Assembly: GCF_024679245.1 (NCBI RefSeq)
Contig: NC_090183.1
Coordinates: forward strand, 22,739,355 to 22,803,354
Source of the DNA: Pseudorasbora parva
Lineage: Eukaryota; Chordata; Actinopteri; Cypriniformes; Gobionidae
Direction of reading: 5' to 3'
DNA: 64,000 nt
The notes below the pieces were generated by a model that saw nothing but the letters and a program-made list of their open reading frames with translations, made no database searches and had not been told where the DNA came from. Positions 11,607 through 24,176 of the stretch are shown one piece after another (the stretch's first letter is position 1; the number at the start of each line of letters is the position of its first letter). The position numbers were made by a program, and so were the translations under genes.

Positions 11607-14600
11607 AGGTGCCCTATAGAATGATTTGAAACAATATGTTAAATTGTTCTCTGATATGTACATAGAGGGCATGCGGCTTATTTAAGGGCACAAATAGTCC
11701 AGATACAGTTTTACATGTTCCATTTACAACCCTATAAATCATCCATAGGATGTAATGCTCTGTTTTTGCCTTATATTTGGAAGAGTCATAATATAATAAT
11801 GTTGAGCTCTGCTCTGATTGGCTTATTTCAGCAGCTCACAGCTCACTGCAGTTCAGCTGTTCAGCGAAGCGGCTCGTGAGTCCTGACCGTCCTGACAGAA
11901 CACAGACATTAAAGAATGACACTTTAAGCAGAATATCTCAAATGAAGACGGATAAAATGCAGCCTACTTGTTTATTTGTGTTTTCAGATCATCCGCGCAA
12001 GAGAAAGAGCTTGCGTTCGTGCAATTGCCAGATTATCAGTAATTTAAATCCCCCAAAAAGAGCTTTTCTGTGAAAAGAACACATCCAGTGTTTTATCTAA
12101 ACATGTTCAATCTGGCAACCATATACACGCAAGCTCTCTCTCGTGCGCGGATGATCTGAAAACACCAATAAAAAAGTACGCTGCATTTAAGAAATCTCCA
12201 TGTTCTGCTTAAAGTGTCATCCAGTCTACATTTTAGACTTGTCTTTTTTCGTCAAAGATATTGCATGTTTATATAACGTTATTCACAATGTAGGCTATAG
12301 GCTACTCTTAATACAAGCATGCAAAAATATCATAGGCCTATTTCAGTTCTCAAAAAGAGAAATATATAACTTATGTAGTGGACAGCACATTCCAGGGCCC
12401 AGTTTATGGCCGGGCCCCTCTTTGCCCGTAACAGTGGACAAAGGTTTGCTCCATTTTGATTGGATCCTGTTAGACTAGCACAAACAAAATGTCCAACGGC
12501 ATCAGATAAAGATGCTTGGACAACATCCAGAAACCTCTTTGAGGGCAAGAAGAAGACCTCTAGTACCAAGCCCAGGAAGGACAGGACTTCTCATTGGTCC
12601 ACATGCAGTTTCTGCCCTTCACCCATCTAGAGATGGATCCCTAATGACCTGATTTGTGACGGCCATAAACATTCCTCGGGACTTCAGCAGTAGTGGGTGA
12701 AACAAAGAAAGACCAAAACTGATCCATCCAAATCCATTCACAACTATGTTTGGAAACCTTTAGACTGATGCAAACTACACACATCCATTTCATACTTATT
12801 CAGAGAAATAAGTATTCTCAGTGACAGCTATTTGTAATGCAACATCTTCCACAAACTCAGCTGTTAATGAACAGATGAATGAACACATGACAGTTCAATC
12901 TTTTTCCAGCATGTTTGGTGTCTATTTGTGTAGTATATTGCCAAGGGTATTCTGATGGTGGTTTGGAAAGTGAGAAATGCATTGATGAACTTTAAAGACA
13001 CTTTAAAGACTTCTAACTGTGTACAGTATGCAAATGAGTTCCACATGGGAAAGAAGGGTGGGCCACACTGTGTGCCCTCTCTGATGCCAGCAGCCAATAG
13101 CAGCACTGGAATGGAGAAGCGCCAAATTGCAATCTCCTCCTATTCGGAAAAGGATAAAGGTACCCTTTCAATAGACACTCCTTGTTCTGAGTCTTCTCCA
13201 TGTGAGAGATAAACAGTTCACCAAGTTCTGAGTCTGTCCGCTGAGGATTAGACTGTGACAGAGCAACCAAGTTCTGAGCCTCTGGTTTAACCAGAGAGAC
13301 AACACAAGATCCGAGGATCTGAATCTACAGCTTGTGAGGCAGTGACAGGTACAACAACGTTCTGAGCCTCCAGCCTGTGAGGAAAGAGACATTAACCAAC
13401 ACTACGTTCAGAGTTTTAGTCCAGCGAGATGACTACAGCACGTCCCGAGTCTCCATGCTAAAGAGACCAGAGCAGATTGACCAACTTCTGGGTGTCTGGT
13501 CCAAAGAGGCAGAAGACACACAGAGACATTTGCAACAAGGTTAAGCTCAGGAGAGCAAACCTTCACTTCAAGGTTCCTTCGTCTGCGTGTTCCAGATTAA
13601 GGACCTTCTGCACCTACTTCAGGGCCTCATCTGCGTGTTCCAGATTTTAGGACCCTTTGGTGCCCCAGGAGATCAGCATCCCACAGATCTTCGTGTTTAA
13701 GGCTGTTGAAATGGATTCCAGCTCCTTTCTTCACTGCATTGTCTCCCAGCAAAATCATTGGAAGAAGTCATCACCATCGGACTCCTTGCTCAACCACGTG
13801 GAACGTAAATATCACTTAACCAAACCTCTTTCTAGAGACCTTGGCATTGTTGTATATTATTAGTATATGATTTTCTAATTTACATTAGAGGTAATATAAC
13901 TGATGCTAGTTAATAACAAATAATCTGTCGTTTATTTGTTTAATGCATAATAAGGTTCTTTACCTTAGTTTCAGAGAAACAACAGTTTATCTTTCCATGA
14001 GATAACGTAACTCTTCTGTAGCCACACTTAACTTACTCACATGTATTTTATGCATTTTACGCACTTTATTCCTTTATCATTCATTGTATTAATTTAGTTA
14101 ATTTGTGTTAATTGTTATGTTTATCTTTTGTTAATAAAATCTATTTTATTACAATTGTGTCTTCCTTGTACTGATAAGGCAGAAAAGGCTCTACAAGTTA
14201 GAAATCTCACCAATCTTTCAGATAAATCAGCTGACCAACTCCTCCCCCTTTACATTCATTATACATGACTGGGCAGCCTCCTGTGCGGAGTGTTCTCATA
14301 CAGCCAAGGTAAAAGGCCTTGACTAGTGTCCCAAACTAAGAGGGGGGAAGGTGGTCATCTGATGTACTCATAACCACACCTTAAGTGACGTGTGATCCAA
14401 ATTCACAACGCCAGCGGTGACGTGAGTACCAATCACTACCTTACTTAGTGTCCTTGGGTGGACAAAAGTAAAAATCACTACACTTATATTTTTACAAAAT
14501 TAATAGCCTTGTCAAATGACTATTGTTTTAACTTATATGGTGGAAAAGGTGACGTTTGCTAGAATGATCGAGTGAACGATCTAAGCAAAGTATCTACGTT

Positions 14601-15216
14601 TGTATTTTGTAATACAAAATAATATTACCCTTTGTCATTAGAGACACTATTTAGTTTTGTATGGTACTTGGAGTCTCCCTGTTACTGTACTAGCATCTTG
14701 CGTCATCTGGACAATGCGGTCTCTCTAAGAAACTTTCAATTTAATAAGAAATTGTTTAAACAGCTAGTCAATAAGTGGATAAATTACATATACTTGCAGA
14801 AATACAGTTGCCCCTTTCTTCAGTTTAAGACGCTGATTGAAGCTTGCTTGAAATGGGCCGAACAAATGAACAATTTGTTGTGGTATCCGATTATAAAAAA
14901 ACTCAACCATGACTGTTGACATATGAAAAGTCCTCATGTCTCCTGCACAGCCTGGATCATAATGTGTGTCCGAGCTGCCGTTTTTGCTATCCTCAAGTGT
15001 TGTTTGATGATTCGGCTTTTTCAGTTCCGCCATGCGTGCATATAAATTATCCCCAACGCTTGCGTCACGGTTGGGTTTATGTTAAGAAGTACTTTGTTTT
15101 TGATTCACGAGATTTACATAAGAAGTATGTATGTGATGTCCATGTACTGAACTCTTATTATTTCACTATGGCAAGGTTAATTCAATTCTAATTAAATGTT
15201 TTATTTTAGGGCACCT
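11607..15216 (-). mobile_element. TTAA-flanked non-autonomous DNA element, copy 2, split by a solo LTR
   Basis: TTAA at 11603-11606 and 15217-15220; ends match copy 1 (7614-9194) in inverted orientation. Removing 12374-14482 plus one 4-bp duplication restores collinearity with copy 1 across 'atataacttatattttt'. The element's own length is then about 1.5 kb. Its left TTAA coincides with the end of the preceding fold-back MITE. Confidence 0.82.
12374..14482 (+). mobile_element. Putative 2.1-kb solo LTR nested in copy 2
   Basis: The insert begins TGTAGTG and ends CACTACA (TG...CA, 7-bp inverted tips) and is flanked by CTTA at 12370-12373 and 14483-14486. Comparison with copy 1 shows that the empty site had one CTTA. 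It has no long open frame. 13180-13560 carries imperfect tandem units of about 55-60 bp centred on 'gttctgag'; 13570-13650 holds two copies of 'ctgcgtgttccagatt'. An AATAAA signal lies near 14134. TG...CA ends with a 4-bp duplication fit an LTR left by recombination between two LTRs. The length is unusually large, and the superfamily is not identified. Confidence 0.65.
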
Positions 15217-15349
15217 TTAAGTAGCGGGGATAACAAGACACACACCTAAACATAATAATGAAATCAAATAAATAACCAACAACAAATAAGAGTGGGAAAC
15301 ACAAACTGAGGCCACATCCACACAAAGCCAGAGCTTTCACTATCCAATG

Positions 15350-15368
15350 CCCCCCCCCCCCCCCCCCC
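15350..15368. repeat. Poly-C tract, 19 bases
   Basis: Uninterrupted C run between a MITE end and the next repeat. Confidence 0.95.
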
Positions 15369-15524
15369 ATCTTCAGAAATATCTGCGCACTGATAAATCA
15401 CTGATACTGACTCAAAATGATGTAGTATACATGCCAGACCAGTATGTGGCGCTGTAATTCTGCCACAGATATATACTAAATCGAAGAAGAAGACTTGGAG
15501 CTTATGCCAGATGTGGGGTGATGA

Positions 15525-16165
15525 CCATCGACAGTAAAATAAATGGACAGAGCGTTCCCATAGACGTCAACGGCGGAAAATGAGGTCAATTAGAGGCACT
15601 GACTTCTTGATGGCTGAGCGAACTGCGCAGGCTCAGACTGAGCTTGACGACGTAGATGTGACCTTAGCAACCTGTCTGACAGTTGTAAGTCTTCTAGTAG
15701 TTGTGGAAAGTGAAATCTGAATCACGTTGTTTAAATATTTTCTCCCATTGCTTTTGGCTCACTATTGGCTTCTCCCCATTCTTCTCCCTTGACTTTATCA
15801 GACTTGATGTCTCCACGTACCCCCGACTGCCTCATAGACAGTAAAAGATTGTTTCTGAGCATCTCCTCCTGTCTATACGATAATTTCTCTACTGTGCGAC
15901 ATAGTCGCGTTGGTTATGAGGCAATCGTTAGGCTATTTTTACAAAAACAGCTTCTACGGGGCAATAGTGTAAGATACAAGGTAATGGAGCCTTTTATGCA
16001 TTGTCATGTTTCTTTATAAATAAACAATGGACAAATGGAGACTTTAAACGCCTGAGAATTAAAGTTATTCACCGTCAAAGTGACTCAAAAATGAATGGGA
16101 ATCAATGGGATAACAGCAGGTGATGGCTTGGTTAACAATGGCCGCCCTTATGTGTGGAACGCTTT
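15525..16165. repeat. Probable dispersed repeat with weak inverted ends
   Basis: The left part has 'cagagcgttccca' near 15550, and the right part has 'tggaacgctttccg' near 16158, roughly complementary. No coding frame has recognisable content. Boundaries are uncertain. Confidence 0.45.
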
Positions 16166-17546
16166 CCGAGTGCTAGATTACCCCCTTGGTGATGACAGCT
16201 GCGTCTCATTTCGGAAGGCTGCATCCTCCGGAGGTCGCATTTGAAGGCTGCATACGTCATGAGGCTGTCTAAATTCAAAAAAGTGAGTAGGACACTCTAA
16301 ATGCGACCTTCGAATGCGCCCTTCTTTCACAGGAATTCGGAGTTTGCGTGATACTTCCTGCATGTGTGTCCTACAAAGGACGTCTCGTTTAATTCTGATT
16401 GAGGACACTCCGTATACTGAATCCTTCACAGTACACTCAAAAAAATGACTTTGTGGCACTGTTCCTTTTACCCAAATATTTTTTGTTAAAATAACACATA
16501 TATATTTATTTTGCCACCAAAACACTATTGTATTGCGTTAAATTAACTTAACCTGCATCACTTTCCACTATACTTAATTATCAATCGTTAAAGTAATGTA
16601 AACGGTTTCATTTCGCAATTCAAAAAAAAAAAAAAAAAAAAAAAACCCGGATGTGACGATTTCCAACGTATTGGATGAACTTGAAGACGACGCGCAGCAC
16701 GAAGGTGGCAAGGTAAGAAAATATAAAGTTTATCTAAAGGCAAAGTCTTTTATTTCTGTCAATATTTCGTTAAGTCTGTTCTGGGATGTCTGTTGTTTAA
16801 CTATCAAGTATTGTGGGAAATGTTGTGCCGTTTTTGGGAGTTCATTCATGCGATTGAAAGGTGAGTTTAATGTGCATGTGATTCTCTGTAACGTATATTA
16901 ACGTTAGTGTATAACACTTATATATGTAACGTTATGTATGGACGTGGAAAAAATGTTTGGGCAACATACTAAAATTCTAAATAGTTTTCAGTTAACCTAG
17001 TTTTAAGTTAATGAAACGAGCAGTTAAGTTATCAGGCATTCAAAAACGCTTGAAGTGAAAAACATTTAAAGTGGCTTAATGTACTAAGACTGTAATACTA
17101 TAAAAATCAAACTCCGGGAAAACATACAAATAAAGCATAGAAATATGAATGCAACGCGTTTAGTTACAGGCATTTTCACGTGGCATGCATGCTGCCTTCA
17201 CGTGCTATCGTAAATGTATTATTTTACGTTAATTCCCATTTCTGATGTCGTGGTTATTAGCTATTTACGTTGAAATAAGCGACTTCGAAGGACGTGTGTG
17301 TGAAGTTTATAACTATGAAGTTAGTGTACACCTTATTAATAAACCGTACTACATGCAGATAAGCAGATTAAGCCTGCTAGCATATGAATGCATTGCAACA
17401 CATTCAGTTTACTTAACATTAACGTTACACATCATGTTAAGAGTTCATTTTCTGGTTAATCTGTTTATCTGCGCACAGCCTGTGGTTTATTAATAAGAAT
17501 TTGATCTTGTAATATTACCCTCTCAGTATTATTAGCCACCTTAAGC

Positions 17547-17577
17547 ATTTATGGGAGGAAAATGCTTAGAAATTACA

Positions 17578-17676
<99 letters not shown>

Positions 17677-17708
17677 TTGTAATTTCTAAGCATTTTCCTC
17701 CCATAAAT
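17547..17708. repeat. Perfect ~36-bp inverted arms around (TA)n, within an intron
   Basis: Left arm 17547-17583 and right arm 17672-17708 are exact reverse complements ('atgggaggaaaatgctt' and its mirror), with about 88 bp of pure TA between them. It lies in the first intron of the frameshifted gene. Confidence 0.93.
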
Positions 17709-18218
17709 ATGTATTATATATCATATATATATATATGAATGAATGACAGTATGTTTTTCATCATGGCTTTTCCAGTTCATCCGTACCTATGGTGAAATGA
17801 AGAAATGTCACTACTTCATTGATAGAGAGCTACGTTTTTTGGCTAAGGTAAGTGAAGCACTCTATTGCTTTTTAAGTAAAAAGTAGTAATATTTTTGCTG
17901 ACTTTTGTTACAATCTATGGTTTGGCACAATGATAGTATTTAGCCTAAAGTTTTATGAATTCTGCTACAGTACGTATTGCACTGATATAGTGTTAGCTGT
18001 GAGCAGACTGTATCAATTAGTGCATTAGAAAAATTGTTAATTACAGATCAATTATTTTGCACTCCTTACATAAATTAGGAAAATAATTTCACTACAACCA
18101 AGTTTTATCAAACTGTGGTCAAATATTACTTTAATCTGTCTAATGAGAGTGCGTTTTAACGAGCAGTGAATGTTGATTAACCATCTGGGGTCATCAACGA
18201 TACTTGACAGTAAATGGG

Positions 18219-18383
<165 letters not shown>

Positions 18384-19116
18384 TTGGTGCAAAATGCAGT
18401 TTCATCAGTTTTCCTAAATTAGATCGTTCGAATGTTTTACACAATTACATGTGGTAGAGAGCTGAATGTAAAGACTATATTTTGTTAATGTTCTTATTTG
18501 TATCTTTAGACTGATGACATTGAAGTGAAGAGAGAATGCATAATCGAATCTCTCGGTGTCTACCTGAATGAAGACCCTAGCAGTCTGATTTGGGAGTATA
18601 TTGTGAGTATATGTGCTTTTTAAATGTTTTCTGCATTTTTCAGGATGCTAAATGCTTTGTTAAAGTTAATACACAAGAATTTAAGAGTATTGTATTCTTT
18701 TTAAATGTCCCCTCTAGGATGCAGACATTGCCAGCACTGAGGAGGCGATCCAGAAGACAGTGATGGGAATTTATGTAATAAGACTTGAAGGTGCAATACA
18801 TAGAAGACAGCCCAGCAGATGTGGGAGTGGTGTTAGAGGGTCAACATTTCTTCAGGATCTTAGCAGTGTCCCATATGCAACAGCCATGACTGATATATGG
18901 ACTGAACTTGAGCTACCCTCCTGAACTCAGGTACACATTCAATGTACTGCAAAAGTTAGTTCTGGAGCTGGATGTCAACAAGTTATCCAATAAAGTGCAA
19001 CACTGAAGACCAAGCTGTTAAACACTGAAGACCAAGCTCTTCTCTGATATGTTTGCGTAAGGACTTCCTGGAATGTCAAAATGTTAATGTAACTGTCTAA
19101 ATTTTGTAAAAATCAT

Positions 19117-19700
19117 TTAAAGGGTTAGTTCACCCAAAAATGAAAATAATGTAATTTAATTACTTACCCTTATGATGTTCCAGACCCGTAAGACCTCTGT
19201 TCATCATTGAACACAAATGAAGATATTTTTGTTGAAATCCAATGGCTCAGAATGGCTTCCACTGGCAGCAATGACATTTCCTCTCTCAAAACCCATAAAA
19301 GTTACTAAAGACGTCAGCGATTTTAAAACCCCGCGATCCGAACCGCTGAATCGATCCGCTAATTCATAACACTCCGAAGCTTCAGGAAGAAATGTTTTCG
19401 GCCGTCACGTAGTTATTTAGGGGTTTTTTTTGCGCACAAAAACTCTTCTCGTTGCTTCATAAAATTATTGTAGAGCCACTGTAGTGATATGGGCGTTGTA
19501 AAGACATATTTAGTGCCTTTTATGGGTCTTGAGAGAGGAAATGACATTGTGGCCAATGGAGGCCTTTCTGAGCCATCGGATTTCAACACTAATATCTTCA
19601 TTTGTGTCTGAAGAGGAACAAAGTTCTTAGAGGTCTGGAACGGCATCAGGGTGAGTAATAAATTACATTATTTTCATATTTGGGTGAACTAACCCTTTAA
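19117..19700. repeat. MITE with 'agggttagttcaccc' ends
   Basis: The left end 'ttaaagggttagttcaccc' and right end 'gggtgaactaaccctttaa' are inverted, with the inversion extending into 'aaaatgaaaataatgtaa'. The body lacks coding potential. It sits at the 3' end of the frameshifted gene. Confidence 0.85.
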
Positions 19701-20398
19701 TTTAATTGTATTTATCCTTTACCAAGTTTTATAGAGGTTATTTATTATTTTATTTTTTTACTTTCAGTGACTTTGCTGAAGAATGACTCGACTCTTAACA
19801 GTATGACGTTGTAAAAGTCATTTAGCTAATGTTAATGCATTTGCACAGGTGTCTTGAATGTAATTGCAACCCTTTAACAAATACAGTTTGATTCTTTGTT
19901 ACGCATCTTGACTTTTTTATGACTCTAGAAGACAAACACACACAAACAAAATGCTGATTTGAATGGCATAACTTTAAATAGAAAACATTGAGTTAAAGTA
20001 ACAAAAACTAATTGGATGGAACCACTGTCCATAATTTAAATGAGTTATTTGAGACAAATCTCCTTGTGTTGGTTGAGTGAAACATATTTAGCCAGTTTTA
20101 AATGAACTAAAGCAAGTTCACTGAACTTAAAAGGTTTAAGTTACATGGAAGCAATACCATTGATTTTGTTGGACAGTACAATTTCACTTAGATTCTCTCT
20201 CATTCAATTGTGTTGTCACAACACAAGGAGCTTGCATAGATTCAAAAAAATCTATTAATGTTAATAAAACATAATTAGCTTGTGTGGAACCACTGTCCAT
20301 AATTATATTAAGTAAGTTTAAAGAGAAATTTTTTTTAGTGTATGTGTCCTCCGGAAGACGCAGCCTTCAAAATGTAACAAAATTAGACACAGCTATTG

Positions 20399-21543
20399 TC
20401 ATATTCTTTTAACAGAATATATGGATTGTTGTTCATACGAAAACGCAATGTTGTAACGTTTAGATTGATCCACTCTGGGACCCGGTTTTAAAAAATAGCG
20501 GTTTCAGGCTCTCAAAATGGCGGATCTGTGTAGATGAAATGGTGAAATAATATATATATTTTTTTACATATAATTACAGCTAAATGCGTCTCCGTGTGGG
20601 AGGGGACCAAAGTCCATGCAATGTGACAGTAGTCAGTTATCCTCAATGTCCTGTCTTGTTAGGAGCTCATTTAATTTCTGAAAGTGGTTGTGGTTGACAT
20701 GAGGAAGCACATAAGCAGGGCTCACGACCCTGTTTATTTACAAATCCTGTGGGGATTTGGGGTCTTTTTGTAGAATTACAGATGACAACCTTTAAACACA
20801 CATTTAAAGACAAAAATATATATAATGTACTACAAAATAATTGTTTTATTATTAAACTCTAAATATAACTGTGTGGAACAGCCTATTATGATTACACAAT
20901 TAATCACTGCATCAGTAAGAATCCCACAGTAATCTAAAGCTGTCATTTGTCTGTATTGTTCTGATTAATTGTTTTTGCCTAATGGCTTGATGATGGATGA
21001 TGGATAATGGCTAATTGTGTTTGTTCATTTAAACCATTTTCTTTTGAAAATTATATCTTTCCTTTCATAACTCAGTACCATGGCCTCAAACGCCCATCGA
21101 TCTCCATTCCCACATTCACTTAATCTTCAAACCTCTTTTCCTCCTCTCAGCATACACGCTTTGCTTTTTTTCATCCAATTAGTTTTTCTCAGTTCACTGC
21201 CAGCACTAGACTGCCCATGTAAGGTCTTCACACACACTCCCCCCTCATGCCTACCCCCTGTCTCTTTAATGGTGAAAGAGTTAATTAGGCTCGTCTCTCA
21301 CACTCTCTCTTTGAGCGTGTGCCCATGGGTAGAGACGCCCCTCTTCTTCACTGATCACAGCTTTATTTTTAGAAACACAACACAAAAGAGTCTGCTGAAG
21401 GTCACATTGGCTCTTCAGCGTGCATGTGTGTGAGAGAGAGAGACGCCATTAAAACTTGGCTCACAGACTGCTGGAATAAAACAGTGTGAAAACAACACTC
21501 AATTTAAAAGTTTTTACAGATATCACTGGAACACACACAAATG
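20399..21543. other. No gene recognised
   Basis: A 117-codon plus-strand frame at 21080-21433 is Ser/Leu/Pro-rich without recognisable domains and has no splice or promoter context. 20490-20640 looks like part of a MITE. Confidence 0.4.
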
Positions 21544-21671
21544 TTAAGATACTTCACCACTTTTTCATATTAAATGCTATGTTATTCCCTTAACTAAAAC
21601 AAGTTGATTCATACCTCTCTCATCTCACTGCGTGCACTTAATCACTCTGACGCACATTGACATTCTGATAG

Positions 21672-23078
21672 CCACGGAAAGCCACATTTCTAGCATCTGT
21701 AAAACCGCATTCTACCATCTTAAAAATATATCTAAATTACGGCACATGCTTTCAATGCAAAATGCTGAACAGTTAGTACATGCATTCATGAGCACAAGGC
21801 TAGATTATTGTAATGCTCTACTGGGTGGTTGCCCTGCTCGCTTAATAAACAAACTCCAGCTAGTCCAAAATGCAGCAGCTCGAGTTCTTACTAGAACCAG
21901 GAAGTATGATCATATTAGTCCAGTTCTGTCAACACTGCACTGGCTCCCTATTAAACATCGCATACAGTTTAAAATCTTACTTATTACTTACAAAGCATTA
22001 AATGGTTCAGCTCCCCAGTACTTAAGCGAGCTCTTAACACATTATACTCCATCACGTCTATTGCTGTCTTACCTAGAATATCTAAATCAAATGCAGGCTG
22101 TCGATCCTTTTCCTATTTAGCACCTAAACTCTGGAATAGTCTTCCTAGCATTGTTAGGGAAGCAAACACACTGTCAGTTTAAATCTAGACTAAAAACACA
22201 TCTCTTTACTATGGCAAACACATAGAACATTTTTAACTTTCATTATTCAAATCAATTGACTGATTGTTAGGCTGCATTAACTAGCTCAGCCGGAACCGGG
22301 AACACCTCCCATAACAACTGATGTACTCGTTACATCATAAAAAGAATGGCATCTACGCTAATGTTAGTCTCTCTGTTTATCCCGAGGTTTACCCCGGATC
22401 CGGGCCGTGTCTAGATCGGATGCTGGACCTGCGCCTGGACATGAACAACGCATCCTGGAGTGTCTGCTGAGACTGTGTCAATTGGTGTCTCCTCTGAATT
22501 TGCCTCACCGGCACGTCATGCTCAAAAACCCGTCTTCGGCGCAATAACTCCAATCTTTCATGTATTCATACTCCTCCAAAATCGACGCACCCTCCTAAAT
22601 AAACCCGTCTCTTGCGTGATACCCTGAAATTTTGAATATTTAGATCTAATATGTTTTCTGACATGTAAGGTTGCCAGAATAATAATCATACACGAGAGGA
22701 GGCCAGAGGAGCACTGGCACCCCGACTGAGTCTGGTTTCTCCCAAGGTTTATTTTTCTCCATCATGCCCTGATGGAGTTTTTGGCTTGGCTTGCTCAGTT
22801 GGGGACACTAAAATTATGATCAAAGTTATTCAACTAATTATACAAATAACATTTTTGAATTAGGTTTTAATTAATTCTATAAACTGTAATACAGATCTGC
22901 CAACATTGTCGCTATATTAAAAATTAAAATAAGCTGAAAATATCACTGTTTTCTCCAGAACGACTGTACAGCCACATTTAATTTTGTTGCAATATTGTCC
23001 TGTTGGACACTGTGAAGCTGACTGACACAATGGTGATTGTAAAAGCGCTATATAAATAAAGTTGATTGATTGATTGAC
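21672..23078 (+). mobile_element. 5'-truncated L2-type LINE, 3' end
   Basis: Only the last part of the pol gene and the 3' untranslated tail remain. The tail ends with 'ctatataaataaag' followed by TTGA/TTGATTGA repeats at 23060-23078, as expected for a LINE 3' end recognised by its own reverse transcriptase. The fragment lies within a fold-back MITE. Confidence 0.85.
21691..22225 (+). pseudogene. L2 LINE pol C-terminal fragment
   Basis: Recognisable segments are TAFYHLKNISKLR, LVHAFMSTRLDYCNALL, LQLVQNAAARVLTRTRKYD, LHWLPIKHRIQFKILL and APKLWNSLP, in the order found at the end of L2/CR1-type pol proteins, downstream of the catalytic YADD box. A frameshift lies near 22070-22120, and an in-frame stop falls before the final LKTHLFTMA. 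The catalytic part of the reverse transcriptase is absent because of 5' truncation. Confidence 0.85.
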
Positions 23079-23352
23079 AGCATTTAGCTTAGCCCACTAA
23101 GCCCAGTTCATTCACTATGACTGTATTTAAATAGGGAAAATGTGGAGGTGTTTGGTTGCTTCTAACTTGATCTCTGTTTGGTACCATAGTGAATGAACTG
23201 GGCTTAGTGGGCTAAGCTAAATGCTATCAGAATGTCACTGCGTGTCAGAGAGATTAAGTGCACGCACTGAGACAAGAGAGGTATGTATTAACTCTGCTAA
23301 GTTAAGGGAATAACATAGTTTAATATGAAAAAGCGGTAAAGTATCCCTTTAA

Positions 23353-24176
23353 GACAAACTGCAAATATTATAGTCAAACAACGTGCTTTAAAAATATTTG
23401 ATTATTTGAACAATACTGTAAATTAACAAACCAATACATAAACACAAGAAATGGAATGTCTCAGTTAATATTGTAACCTCTGGAGAACACGTGCATCTAA
23501 TTACTCAGGTGTGCATTTCCCATAGAATGATGTAACTCACTGTTAACCACCATAGTACTTTGCATCGTTGAAGATATCAACTACACTGTAAGCCCCAATT
23601 AGTTGGCCAAATTGAATTTCTGTAAATTAAATTGCATCAATTCACATATATTCAACTTGGCCAAGTAAACAATTTAGATGTGAACTAGAACATTTTTTAA
23701 TTGGGGCGTGTTTTTGTTTTTTTTACAGTGTAGCTAGTCACGACTGTTTCCCAGAACCGTATTGTTGCAAATCTGTCATTCAACTACATTGGTTAATAAT
23801 GTCACATAGGTGGCGGAGAAATAACTGCTTTTAATTAATTATTTTGAGATTTAATTAATGCTAGATTTTTACCTATTCATTTTGGACATTGCACATGCTG
23901 TTTGCGAATGTTGGAACTATGGTTTTGGAAAACACCGACCCGTTGAACTATTTTGATAATGACGGTACTTGTTGCCATATTTGGCTTACAGCGCTTTTGG
24001 GAAACGCACCCCTGGTTTGTACCAATGAGCTGTGACAGATTCCTGGTCAATTCAGTGGGCAATTTAGTGTTGTGGCACTGTTTATTTTATTTTGTTTTTA
24101 AATAAACATTCACAGTTGTGCAAACCAGATGTTAGTGCTGAGGAAGCACTCTTCTTCCTAAGTAGGAAAATAAACT
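23353..24176. other. No gene; two small MITE-like repeats
   Basis: 23580-23735 begins 'ctacactgtaa' and ends 'ttacagtgtag', with 'ccccaatt' / 'aattgggg' inside. 23745-24012 begins 'gtttcccagaacc' and ends 'tttgggaaacg'. Both are short inverted-end elements. Nothing coding was seen. Confidence 0.55.

Larger units (their letters stand above)
21548..23348. mobile_element. TTAA fold-back MITE split by an L2 fragment
   Basis: TTAA at 21544-21547 and 23349-23352. The arm 21548-21671 is the reverse complement of 23226-23348, and the inner hairpin arms 23079-23119 and 23185-23225 are perfect over 41 bp. The L2 fragment (21672-23078) sits exactly where the left arm should continue; 'gatag' and 'gacag' at its two borders may be a diverged target duplication. 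Confidence 0.8.

Noticed and set aside
21080..21433. 117-codon candidate gene
   Set aside because: Low-complexity Ser/Leu/Pro composition, no domain, no splice or promoter context.
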